A DNA stretch of 64,000 bases. It comes from Halohasta litchfieldiae (GTDB lineage: Archaea > Halobacteriota > Halobacteria > Halobacteriales > Haloferacaceae). The notes below the pieces were generated by a model. The model was not told the origin of the DNA. It did not search any database and worked only from the letters and a program-made list of their open reading frames with translations. A program made the translations under genes and the position numbers. The stretch lies in NCBI RefSeq assembly GCF_002788215.1, contig NZ_CP024845.1, forward strand, positions 2,356,001 through 2,420,000, read 5' to 3'. The number at the start of each line of letters is the position of its first letter. The stretch's first letter is position 1. This document shows, one piece after another, positions 16,832 to 25,504 of the stretch.

Positions 16832-17521
16832 TTGGACATATCACAGCTGGTACTATCTTATTCACAACCGTTAATCCGGCGCTATTTTACCATGATTACC
16901 GAGTACAGATATCAGAGTCAGTTCAAGAACAAACAGATACATCCGCGACAGAGATACTATACCCGCCCCGATACTATTCAGAAACTGATTGCTCCTGAGC
17001 CGTCGTTCTCGGTCGCCAATTCGGGTGAAATACACGGCGGCCAGTGGGATACGGAGGCAGAAGACTTCGACGAGTATCGCATCTACCACTCACTGAAGAA
17101 ACGATTTGAACGGGGATGGGAGTGGGATCGAACGAGGCAACTGGAGCATGCGAAACAACTCATTCGATCCGGTGAATCGTGCTGGCACGGGTGTAGCTCC
17201 ATGCAAGATTTGCGAAGCCGATGTTCCTATCTCGATGACCTCTACAAGACAATCAAAGAAAACGGATACACGCCTCAATCTGAGCTCACAGTTGACCGAG
17301 GCGAAAACGCGAGTTTCTACCCGCCCACACTGCGTGAAATCAGTGTCGCCGTTGGAAGAGATGGTGACCTAGTGCTGCTGGATGGCCGCCATCGCTTGTC
17401 GATTGCGAAAATACTGGACATTGATCAAATCCCGATACAGATAGCGGTCGTCCACGCCGAGTGGGATGGGGGCCTACCGGAGGATGTCTCTCACAGAAAA
17501 TCACACTCTGCAACCAACTAA
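16832..17521 (+). CDS. ParB/Srx-like glycan-locus protein, paralogue 1
   Basis: About 229 residues. The last third carries R-D-G-D-L-V-L-L-D-G-R-H-R-L-S-I-A, the D-G-x-H-R core of ParB/sulfiredoxin-like folds, followed by I-P-I-Q-I. The middle has G-G-Q-W-D, R-F-E-R-G-W-E-W and L-D-D-L-Y-K-T-I-K-E-N-G-Y. The same blocks recur in the paralogue at 22757-23482. Similarity to that paralogue extends upstream of the first ATG (16892) to a TTG at 16832, which I take as start. It begins 39 bp from the IS end, so the promoter may come from the element. Family members of this fold include nucleotide-dependent kinases; function here is unknown. Confidence 0.62.
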   Translation: MDISQLVLSYSQPLIRRYFTMITEYRYQSQFKNKQIHPRQRYYTRPDTIQKLIAPEPSFSVANSGEIHGGQWDTEAEDFDEYRIYHSLKKRFERGWEWDRTRQLEHAKQLIRSGESCWHGCSSMQDLRSRCSYLDDLYKTIKENGYTPQSELTVDRGENASFYPPTLREISVAVGRDGDLVLLDGRHRLSIAKILDIDQIPIQIAVVHAEWDGGLPEDVSHRKSHSATN

Positions 17522-17708
17522 TCGTCTGAATCTCCAGTACGATTGGACAGTTTGGAAAACGCATATTAAGATTTGCTCAAAAACAGTGGTAGTTCAGTTA
17601 AAGACCATAGAAGAAATATGAAACTACCGAATACCATGTAGCATAGAGCGCCTATAACTATACATACGGCCCCACTCGGGACTGCTTACCGAAAATAAAT
17701 CGTGTACT

Positions 17709-18626
17709 ATGTACAGTAGTGAACATTTCAAAATTGGATTCAGACATCCAAATTTAGCTCTTCGAGAACTGAATCGCCAGTACCATACAAAAAAGGTAGC
17801 TGCAGATTACAATATAAACGGAATTAAAATAATGAACGAGGAGTGGGATATTTTAGTCATATTAGACGCGTGTCGATACGATGTGTTCTCTTCGGTGATT
17901 GATATTGCCGGTACTGTCGAATCAAAGGTTTCCAGAGGATCCAATACATCCGAGTTCCTCTACGGGAACTTCACAGGCGAACAGCATCTCGATACCGTCT
18001 ATACCACGGCCAATCCCCAGCTGGAAAAGCATCTTGAGTCGATTGGAGTCGAGTTCCACGATATCAATCACGTCTGGAACTCTGACCGGTGGGATGCTGA
18101 TCTTGGAACCGTAAGACCCACACAGATGACCGAAGCCTGCCTAGAAAGCCTCGAACGGTATCCGAATAAACGACACATCTTCCATTATCTCCAGCCTCAC
18201 TACCCGTTCATTGGCACGGAGTTGGCGCAGGTAGGCCGTGGGATAATCGAGGACTTCGGGACCGACATCTGGGGACTCAAGATGCGCGATAGGATCGAGT
18301 ATACGAAAGAATCTATCGCCGACGCCTATATTAGTAATCTTGAACTCGCACTTGAGAGTGTCACGGAGCTGCTTTCACACATCTCTGGGAAGGTCGTTGT
18401 CACGTCGGACCACGGAAACATGATTGGAGAGCGGTCTCGTCCGATACCGATCACAGAGTGGGGTCATCCGTCTAAGACCTATACGCCGCAGTTGGTCGAC
18501 GTCCCGTGGCTGACCGTAGAGACGGGACAGAGACCAGATATCTACGCCGAACAGTCTCTGTACGAACCTGAAGCGGTCGAAGACGCTGTAGTGACTGATC
18601 GTCTAAAGGATCTTGGGTATGTCTGA
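17709..18626 (+). CDS. Sulfatase/alkaline-phosphatase-fold protein
   Basis: A 305-residue protein of the alkaline phosphatase/sulfatase superfamily. It has the first metal strand I-L-V-I-L-D-A-C-R-Y-D (about 48-58), H-Y-L-Q-P-H-Y-P in the middle, and the metal pair V-T-S-D-H-G-N near residue 230. The cysteine in D-A-C-R sits where such enzymes have the catalytic threonine, serine or formylglycine-forming cysteine. No signal peptide is visible. In surface-glycan loci these proteins are thought to move or remove phosphate- or sulfate-linked groups; that role is inference. Confidence 0.8.
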   Translation: MYSSEHFKIGFRHPNLALRELNRQYHTKKVAADYNINGIKIMNEEWDILVILDACRYDVFSSVIDIAGTVESKVSRGSNTSEFLYGNFTGEQHLDTVYTTANPQLEKHLESIGVEFHDINHVWNSDRWDADLGTVRPTQMTEACLESLERYPNKRHIFHYLQPHYPFIGTELAQVGRGIIEDFGTDIWGLKMRDRIEYTKESIADAYISNLELALESVTELLSHISGKVVVTSDHGNMIGERSRPIPITEWGHPSKTYTPQLVDVPWLTVETGQRPDIYAEQSLYEPEAVEDAVVTDRLKDLGYV

Positions 18627-18715
18627 CCAACTGTATCGTCCAGTTTTGTATTGTCGTGTCACATTAATCAAATTTCGAGCCGAATCCGCCGTTCAGTCGT
18701 GAGTTGAGTACCAAT

Positions 18716-19624
18716 ATGAGTAGACCAGATCCACATTCACAACGTCAAGATGGAGACGACCCAGAGATGGACGGAGAGAGCTGGAACCACCGTGACACTA
18801 ATAGCCCCCAACAGGACGCCGACGAACGTCGACGAGATGACTCAGTCAGCTACACACGCTATCCATACCCTGCAATTGGGGCGATCTTGATCGGAATCGG
18901 CGCTGTGTTTTCTATTGGTGCGGTAGTTTTGGATGCGACAGCCGTGCTGTTCGTATTAGGCGGAATTGGTTTGTTTTCTGGTGTGCTTACCTACTATCTA
19001 GGGATAGATCGATTTATCACCGCAGATTTGGGCGAACAGATCCATGCTGCCACCATGGGGAATTACGAGGGTATTTGTGCGGATCTTGATCTGTCTGACC
19101 GGCGTGTGTACGTTCCACAAACTAATCCGAAAGATAGAGACACCGAAACAGACTTTCAGAGCAATATAAAACCCCGAAATAAAACCCAAGCAGTTCGCCT
19201 CTACGTCCCGAAACAGTCCGATATACCACTTCGTGAAATAGCTTGGTTGGACCTCGAATCCTTCGTAGTGAGAAACGAGAGTGAGATAGTCGGATTGTCG
19301 ATCCGCCCCACGGGCGAGGGCCTATTTTTCTCAGTTCTGAGTATGTTAGATAAGCCACTCGCAGACGAACCACAGGAACTGTCCCAACAACTTGCAGAAG
19401 CAGTCGTCGAAGAGTTTGGCCTCGCCCAATCGCTCAGTTCTGATATCGATATTGAACACCAAACGATGGAGGTCCAGTTTTCGGATCCACTCTATGAAAA
19501 CTGCACTCGGTTCGATCATCCACTCATATCGTTGTTCGCCGTGGCGCTTGCTGTTGGGTTGGATTCGCCGGTGGAAACGATCAGTACGAACCACGACCCA
19601 CTTACGGCGACGTTTCGCTGGTAA
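18716..19624 (+). CDS. Two-helix membrane protein, haloarchaeal
   Basis: A 302-residue protein; the ATG at 18716 is preferred to a TTG at 18704. Residues 1-45 are polar and low-complexity. Two membrane helices follow (about 50-72 and 74-95), then about 200 soluble residues with strands but no known motif. The topology suggests a soluble C-terminal domain on the inner side. It lies 89 bp after the sulfatase-like gene in the same direction and may be co-transcribed. I do not recognise a function. Confidence 0.7.
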   Translation: MSRPDPHSQRQDGDDPEMDGESWNHRDTNSPQQDADERRRDDSVSYTRYPYPAIGAILIGIGAVFSIGAVVLDATAVLFVLGGIGLFSGVLTYYLGIDRFITADLGEQIHAATMGNYEGICADLDLSDRRVYVPQTNPKDRDTETDFQSNIKPRNKTQAVRLYVPKQSDIPLREIAWLDLESFVVRNESEIVGLSIRPTGEGLFFSVLSMLDKPLADEPQELSQQLAEAVVEEFGLAQSLSSDIDIEHQTMEVQFSDPLYENCTRFDHPLISLFAVALAVGLDSPVETISTNHDPLTATFRW

Positions 19625-19741
19625 CGAGACTTGGAGTAGAGGCCCGAGCATTCGTCTCTGATCTGTCGACGGAGGAAAATCGAAGAGTAAACAGATACCG
19701 TGAGGACGCAGTGATAGATCCGACTCGGCGAACGGTGGAAC

Positions 19742-20014
19742 TCATATCAACTCAACTACGATCTCGACCAGACGTCGAGAAGCAACTACAACAAATACCA
19801 ATATACTGAGCAGCCGCACCATGCTGAGTCTTTGACGCCATTGGGGATTGATGTGGGTTGGGGCAGTGACTTCGGTCATCAGTAACACACCGATTACAGA
19901 AAGGGCTACCAACGGCTCCAGTTCGAACCTATCTAGAACAACCAACAATAAGATGGAAACGAGTAGCCACAGCGTGATCAAGCGAACGTATCTAATTCGA
20001 TTTGTTATACTCAT
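19742..20014 (-). CDS. Small membrane protein
   Basis: A 90-residue basic-ended membrane protein with three hydrophobic segments (about 11-27, 33-47, 66-82). It opposes its neighbours and ends 117 bp from the previous gene. Length, hydrophobic periodicity and normal haloarchaeal start support it, but there is no recognised family. It could be an orphan of this variable locus. Confidence 0.5.
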   Translation of the reverse strand: MSITNRIRYVRLITLWLLVSILLLVVLDRFELEPLVALSVIGVLLMTEVTAPTHINPQWRQRLSMVRLLSILVFVVVASRRLVEIVVELI

Positions 20015-20287
20015 TGATATCGGATATTATGATCTCACTGTCACATTTTTCACGTAGGTAGTCGACCCAAGAACGTGACTAATTCGATACTGTATACACA
20101 GTGAAGACGGTGATCCATGATGCTAATAGTTTCTCAGCATCTCTAATACGTCTGCAAATTTAGATTATATTGTCGCAATGAGGCTCGTCTCTGAGAGAGA
20201 TTCCTGTGGCTTCTAACCCGAGTCACGATTGTCTCCAAAATCTGGCAAATGATTGACAACTGGGCCAAATAAAACACCAAGGTGACG

Positions 20288-22636
20288 ATGGACCAGATCG
20301 ACCGTGCCACGTATAGCGTCTCTTCTGTTGCATTCATCTTGTTATCTGTGGGGATCTTATTAGCTTATAGATCACCGGCAACAGGGTACGAACTCTCAAT
20401 CTATACCGAGACGACGATGGTTTATTGGATCGGTTTCGCTCTTTCGCTGGTCGTAGCGACGCACATCCTATTATCTAAAAATTTGAATAAATATCTTGGC
20501 GGTACACTCGGTGGATTTGCGGTCGCCTCATTGCTACTGTTGCCGATTATTCGAGGGTATCATCATGTCGGAGCGACAGATGCAATGAGTCACTGGGGAA
20601 CGGTACAGGATATTCTGCAGGCCGGAGAGATCCTCGAATGGCGGTATCCTGCACTTCATGTTGGCACAGCGATCTGGGCCCTCATAACCGGAGGTAGTGC
20701 AAATACGATGTTGTATATGTTGGCCGTAGTTTACGGCTTGGTGTTCCCAATCTTCGTTTTCTTGTCTGTCCGACGACTTGAACCCCGCAAACAGAATGCA
20801 AAATATATTGCTTTATTGTCTGGACTGTTGTTTCTTCCAATAAATCAGCTCGGCGTTCGAATTGAAGCACATCCAACGAGTCAGGCTGTGTTGTTTCTCC
20901 CAGTAATTCTCTTTGCAACTATTCTTTATTACAAAAATCTTCGAAGCCGTTCGTCTGTTCTGATAGTGCTACTAGTTTGGTTCTATATCTATCTCCACCC
21001 ACAGCAGGCCGCGAATCTCGTCTTGTTATTGGGTCTGCTATCGGTTAGTTTGATAATTCTCGACAAGAGGGTAAGTACAGAGTTTATCAACACCCACAAT
21101 CACCACCACTTTCCGACGCTCGTCACTGGAATCCTGTTTTGGCTACTTATGAGTGGTCGAGAGTTCTTCGTCAATAAACTAGAACTGTCTGTTGAACGTA
21201 TTATTTCTTTTACCGGGCGGGGAATTGAGACTGTAGAAGGTCGGGCGAGTTCCGTCGACGCTGTCGGAGGAAGCGTCGGAGAGATATTTGTCAAATTATT
21301 CTTGATTGCAAGCATATTTTGTGGTCTCTACGTGGTGAACGTATTACTGATTGGATGGTCGGTGAAGCGCACAAAACGTACCATCCCTTATTTCGAACTC
21401 TCACTTACGATTGGCGTCCTCGGCGTGGTTGGGATGGTGTTTTTTTACCTTGCCGGTGGCATCTCCGATCAGTTTGCCCGCCACCTGGGATTCGTTATGG
21501 TGGTGGTGACGATTCTCGGCTCGCTCAGTCTGGCGAGATTATATTCTCTTCTTCAATCTAAGCTAGGATCTCGGTCCGTACAGAGCGTGTTTTTCATCTT
21601 TTTCGTCTGCTGTCTGGCTTTGTCTATGCCAGTCATACACTCATCCAGCTTTATCTACAAAGGTTCAGGACACGTACCCGAAAGCCACGTAAGTGGGTAC
21701 GATACGGCGTTTGAGTACTACGATGTCGACCAGCCGATCGTGTACGCTCGGTCAGCGGCCTTTAGATATGCATCTGTGACGACCGACTCTAGCAGCGGGA
21801 TCGAGCGAAGACTCATAGATTATCACGAAGACGAAATCGGACCCGCGCCGATACATTTCGATAATCAATCCATCCATACGAACGAGAACCCGCTCTATGT
21901 TGGGGTGGTCGGTTCAGATATCGCTCGTGACGCAGAGCTCTATAACGGGTTTAAATTTTCATACGATGACTTTGCGTACCTAGAAAATCATCCAGATATC
22001 AATAAGGTAGTCACAAACGGTCAATTCAAACTATATCAGACTCCAGGGGACCAAGACACTGAGTCAGGGGCTTCCAATGCCTCCCGCCCTGGCACCTCCA
22101 ATTTCTCAAACACCACTGGAGATAATTTCGAACAAATCGGCCCCAATTCCTCCGCACCGACCGACGAGGAGTCAACTGATTCAGCAGACGACGACACCAC
22201 TACAACTGAGTCAGACACCTCAGATGACAGCGATGAGGATACATCCGAAGCTGCTGATGGCTTGCCGATTGAACCTGATGCCACCGACGATGAAGACAGT
22301 TCGGCGTCGACCGAGGACGAAGCGGAGTCCACGGACACATCGAGCACCGAATCTACAGAGACCGATAGTGGGGACCCCTCTGAACCTGATGCCGAAGAAC
22401 CTCCAGAAATCGGTGATGATGGCTCCGAGCCATCTGTCGAAGATGATTCTGAATCCGACACTGAAGAAATACCTGGACCCGATGAGAATGACTCCTCTGA
22501 GGCCAACGTTGAGGATGATGGCGGGGATAATGACGACGATGAAACATCCGAAACCGATGACGGGGACGCTTCGGCTGATGATGCCGATGGTGGCGATAAT
22601 GAATCCGCAGGAGCTGACCCCACCCCACCAATCTAA
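20288..22636 (+). CDS. Large GT-C-like membrane protein with acidic tail
   Basis: A 782-residue protein (ATG 20288, GTG 20282 also possible). Residues 1-430 hold about 12 membrane helices with an early loop H-V-G-A-T-D-A-M-S-H-W-G, where D-A follows the first long loop as in GT-C glycosyltransferases using lipid-phosphate sugars. Residues about 440-590 form an outside domain rich in tyrosine and histidine. The last 190 residues are an almost pure D/E/S/T/P run with no fold, expected to be extracellular or wall-spanning. It could act as a glycan assembly enzyme or polymerase; the transferase role is inferred from topology only. Confidence 0.72.
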   Translation: MDQIDRATYSVSSVAFILLSVGILLAYRSPATGYELSIYTETTMVYWIGFALSLVVATHILLSKNLNKYLGGTLGGFAVASLLLLPIIRGYHHVGATDAMSHWGTVQDILQAGEILEWRYPALHVGTAIWALITGGSANTMLYMLAVVYGLVFPIFVFLSVRRLEPRKQNAKYIALLSGLLFLPINQLGVRIEAHPTSQAVLFLPVILFATILYYKNLRSRSSVLIVLLVWFYIYLHPQQAANLVLLLGLLSVSLIILDKRVSTEFINTHNHHHFPTLVTGILFWLLMSGREFFVNKLELSVERIISFTGRGIETVEGRASSVDAVGGSVGEIFVKLFLIASIFCGLYVVNVLLIGWSVKRTKRTIPYFELSLTIGVLGVVGMVFFYLAGGISDQFARHLGFVMVVVTILGSLSLARLYSLLQSKLGSRSVQSVFFIFFVCCLALSMPVIHSSSFIYKGSGHVPESHVSGYDTAFEYYDVDQPIVYARSAAFRYASVTTDSSSGIERRLIDYHEDEIGPAPIHFDNQSIHTNENPLYVGVVGSDIARDAELYNGFKFSYDDFAYLENHPDINKVVTNGQFKLYQTPGDQDTESGASNASRPGTSNFSNTTGDNFEQIGPNSSAPTDEESTDSADDDTTTTESDTSDDSDEDTSEAADGLPIEPDATDDEDSSASTEDEAESTDTSSTESTETDSGDPSEPDAEEPPEIGDDGSEPSVEDDSESDTEEIPGPDENDSSEANVEDDGGDNDDDETSETDDGDASADDADGGDNESAGADPTPPI

Positions 22637-22756
22637 GTCAAATAGACCTACCGCTTCCATCTTGACCGCGAAGAATTCATTTCTCAGATGAGTAGACACA
22701 CCAAGTCCTGCAAGAAACCGTGGTGGCTGACCGATCACGAGAGACAGTTCAGACCG

Positions 22757-23482
22757 TCAGTCTCTCTGCCGAAGGTCCGGATGCCCTGATGGATCCCTGT
22801 TCCCAGCATAGACGGCATCACGATGCTGTTGCCACTGTTCGTGTCTGAGACGAATCCGAACGGGGATTGCATCGACTCCGACTAACTGTGCGATACACAA
22901 TCGGTGCATCCCGGCGGCCCACATAAATCCACCATCTCGTGAGACGTAGACACTAACCTCTCTGAATTCGGGAGGGAGTGTGAATTCGAACCCCCGTGAT
23001 TTGTTCGAAAAATCAACGAACTGTTCCTCGCTAATCTCGTGTTGCGGCCGATAGCCATCCTGTTCGATCGTCCGGTATAGCTGATCCAAGCGATTATACC
23101 GCTGTCGGATGTCCGCTACCTGTTGATACTGTTTCCACTCACCACTGGTGTTTTCGAGTCGATCCAACATGAACGAGTGGTATGCTGTTTCCTCCCATGG
23201 TTTTTCCCGTTCATACCGTTCGACGAACGACTTATAGACGACATCGTCGGCTACCTCACGTGTGTTTAGATCCCACTGTCCTCCCTTGACACCCGAAATG
23301 ACCGGCAAAGGCGGCCGGGGTTTGTCGACCGGTATCGTAGTGATCGATCTGGGGTCGACTGATAAAACCTCTGTGGGGTTCAGCGGGGCCTCGTATTGGC
23401 GTCCGTACGTTGCGTAGGTAGAGACCTTCGAGACAGTCCGCAGTGCGCCTTGAGCCACCGTATCTACAGTTTCAACAATCAT
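22757..23482 (-). CDS. ParB/Srx-like glycan-locus protein, paralogue 2
   Basis: A 241-residue protein, paralogous to 16832-17521 over its length: G-G-Q-W-D, E-R-E-K-P-W-E-E, L-D-Q-L-Y-R-T-I-E-Q-D-G-Y, and F-R-E-V-S-V-Y-V-S-R-D-G-G. The motif D-G-R-H-R-L of paralogue 1 is here A-G-M-H-R-L, so the acidic residue of the core is lost while H-R-L stays. It is the last gene of a minus-strand operon, 6 bp downstream of a GT4 gene. Function unknown. Confidence 0.7.
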   Translation of the reverse strand: MIVETVDTVAQGALRTVSKVSTYATYGRQYEAPLNPTEVLSVDPRSITTIPVDKPRPPLPVISGVKGGQWDLNTREVADDVVYKSFVERYEREKPWEETAYHSFMLDRLENTSGEWKQYQQVADIRQRYNRLDQLYRTIEQDGYRPQHEISEEQFVDFSNKSRGFEFTLPPEFREVSVYVSRDGGFMWAAGMHRLCIAQLVGVDAIPVRIRLRHEQWQQHRDAVYAGNRDPSGHPDLRQRD

Positions 23483-23488
23483 AGGGGG

Positions 23489-24568
23489 TTAGACTACCCT
23501 CCGATAGAGGTCGGCATGTTCGGTTGCGATGGTACCGATTGAAAACTCATTGTCGACGCTCTCGAATCCCTGTCTCCCCATCGCTCCTGTATCGGTCGTG
23601 TGGACCGTCCGCATGTAGTTCGCAATCTCGCGGGGGTGTTCGACAGCACAGAGGTAGCCATCTGTGCCGTGGTCGACGAGCTCTGTGACGCCCGGAATAT
23701 TCGTCGAAATAATCGGGAGCTGGGCGGCCTTCGCTTCGAGATGGGTCGAGGGGAGGCCTTCCATCGACGAGGAGGACACGAACGCGTCGGCAATCGCATA
23801 GTAGGGTTCGATTCGGTCGACATACCCCGTTATGGTGATTCGATCCGAGAGCTCTTGCTCACTGACGAGCGTCTCCAACTGCTGTTTACGCGGCCCGTCT
23901 CCCACGATATAGAGATGTGTGTCGGGGGCATCGAACTCGGCAAAAGCCTGTATGAGATCGCCTTGTCGCTTCTGCTCGACGCAGCGAGCGACGTTCAAAA
24001 ACACGGTCGTCTCGTTCGAGTGTGCAGACAACAATGCGCTCGTATCAGCCGATTCAACTCGGGTCCGGAACCCCTCCGTATCGATTGCATTGTAGATCAC
24101 GACCATACCCTCACGATTTCTGTAGGACTGTTTGACTCCTTCCGAGACACACACAATACAATCCGAGAGCGATCTTGTTGTCCGCTCTGCCAGACGTTTG
24201 AGGCGCGGTTTGTGGGCCCGAACGTTGTGATACGTCGAGACGTTGGGGACTCCTTGTCGAGCACAGGCAAAACGACCGATAACGTGGGAGTAAGAGAGGT
24301 GTGAGTGTACGAGGTCGATATCGAGACGCTCCAGTTGCTCCGAGAGAGCGTGGGCTCCCTGTGGGATCGTCGTCGTCGAGATATCGACGTCGAGCCCATG
24401 AACCTGAATCTCTGTGGGGGCGAGAGAAGAAAGCAGATCGCCGCCTCGATGGGCCAAGAGTATGTGTGGTTCGATCCCATCGGTCTGGCAAAATTCGAGG
24501 GCCAAATCCGTCACCAACCGTTCGGCACCACCATTCTGCAGGTCATTGATCAGGAGGCCGAGTTTCAT
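23489..24568 (-). CDS. GT4-family glycosyltransferase
   Basis: A 359-residue GT-B glycosyltransferase; the ATG at 24568 overlaps the upstream gene by ATGA, so earlier starts are rejected. It has the N-terminal glycine loop N-G-G-A-E-R-L-V, the C-terminal E-G-L-P-S-T-H-L-E-A-K nucleotide-sugar motif, and an ordinary length. It would transfer a sugar from a nucleotide donor to a lipid-linked or protein-linked glycan on the cytosolic face. Donor and acceptor are unknown. Confidence 0.92.
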   Translation of the reverse strand: MKLGLLINDLQNGGAERLVTDLALEFCQTDGIEPHILLAHRGGDLLSSLAPTEIQVHGLDVDISTTTIPQGAHALSEQLERLDIDLVHSHLSYSHVIGRFACARQGVPNVSTYHNVRAHKPRLKRLAERTTRSLSDCIVCVSEGVKQSYRNREGMVVIYNAIDTEGFRTRVESADTSALLSAHSNETTVFLNVARCVEQKRQGDLIQAFAEFDAPDTHLYIVGDGPRKQQLETLVSEQELSDRITITGYVDRIEPYYAIADAFVSSSSMEGLPSTHLEAKAAQLPIISTNIPGVTELVDHGTDGYLCAVEHPREIANYMRTVHTTDTGAMGRQGFESVDNEFSIGTIATEHADLYRRVV

Positions 24569-25496
24569 GACTGGACGCTCGGGGGAGTGGTAGAGCGGGG
24601 GGTTGATCTCTCTGAGCATACCGATCGAAAGGTCTGAGCATACCGCTGGCCACACCGGCTCCAGTCGAGTTCAGCGGCCGTTGCAAGCGCCTCGTTCGAG
24701 AGTTCGGCTCGCAGTTCGGCGTCATCGATTAAGAGCCGCATTTTCGCGACCAGCTTGCTGGGTTGCTTCTGTGGTACGATGAACCCATTGCTACAATCGT
24801 CGACGACGTCCGGGATGCCACCGACGTCGGTCCCGATAACGGGATTACCTGCCGCAAAGGCTTCCGAGATCACAGTCGGCATCCCCTCCGTATCTCCCTG
24901 CGCCGTCTCGATGGAGGGAACGACGACGAAATCCGAAAGCACATACTGGTCGTGGAGTTCCTCTTGGCTTACCCATCCAGTGAATGTGACCTGATCGTTG
25001 AGTTCTAACGTACTGGCATAGTTCTGCAACTCATCTTTCAGGGGGCCCGTTCCGACGATCGTGAGTTGAAAGTCGTCGGGAGGTACTTGTGCAAGATCGA
25101 TGGCATCAAGTAGATACCGGATTCCCTTCTTTTTGGCCAATCGCCCGACAAAGAGGCCACGAACAGTGTCTTCGACATCTCGGTCGGCTCGCAAGTCAGG
25201 CTTGGAAGCGATATCGTAGTCGGTACTGTGGGCTCCCATCGGCTGGATCTGGAACTTGTCGACCTCGGTAGTCGACTCGTTTATCATACCGATGAAATTA
25301 TCTCGAATGTGGCTGCTCACTGGAAGGATAGCATCCGACGTTCGATAGGCGTAGGTGCCGATCGTCGATCCGAACGGGAGTTTTTCGACGAACAGCACAC
25401 CACGTGCGTGAAGGCTCAGTACGTGGTCGACACCGAAAACCGTCGCGAACACCCCAGCGATCACGCCGTTGGGCACCAACCAGTGTGAATTGATCA
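24565..25496 (-). pseudogene. GT4 glycosyltransferase, 3' part (split by ISH6)
   Basis: About 310 codons from L-I-N-S-H-W to the stop, including G-R-L-A-K-K-K-G-I and T-E-G-M-P-T-V-I-S-E-A-F. They form the acceptor-domain end and the donor domain. The 5' part is at 26949-27321. Removing ISH6 and one duplication joins ...H-T-E-R-I-D to L-I-N-S-H-W in frame, giving 434 residues. The fragment alone lacks about 124 N-terminal residues and is expected to be inactive. It is still in frame with the downstream GT4 gene by ATGA overlap. Confidence 0.9.
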
Positions 25497-25504
25497 AATC
25501 GATC
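25497..25504. repeat. ISH6 target-site duplication, left copy
   Basis: The octamer AATCGATC lies directly before the first base of the element and is repeated exactly at 26949-26956 after its last base. Eight base pairs is the length expected for ISH6-type elements. Confidence 0.9.

Noticed and set aside
20143-20337. 64-codon hydrophobic minus-strand ORF before the GT-C-like gene
   Set aside because: It overlaps the start of the large gene and has no supporting context; left unannotated.
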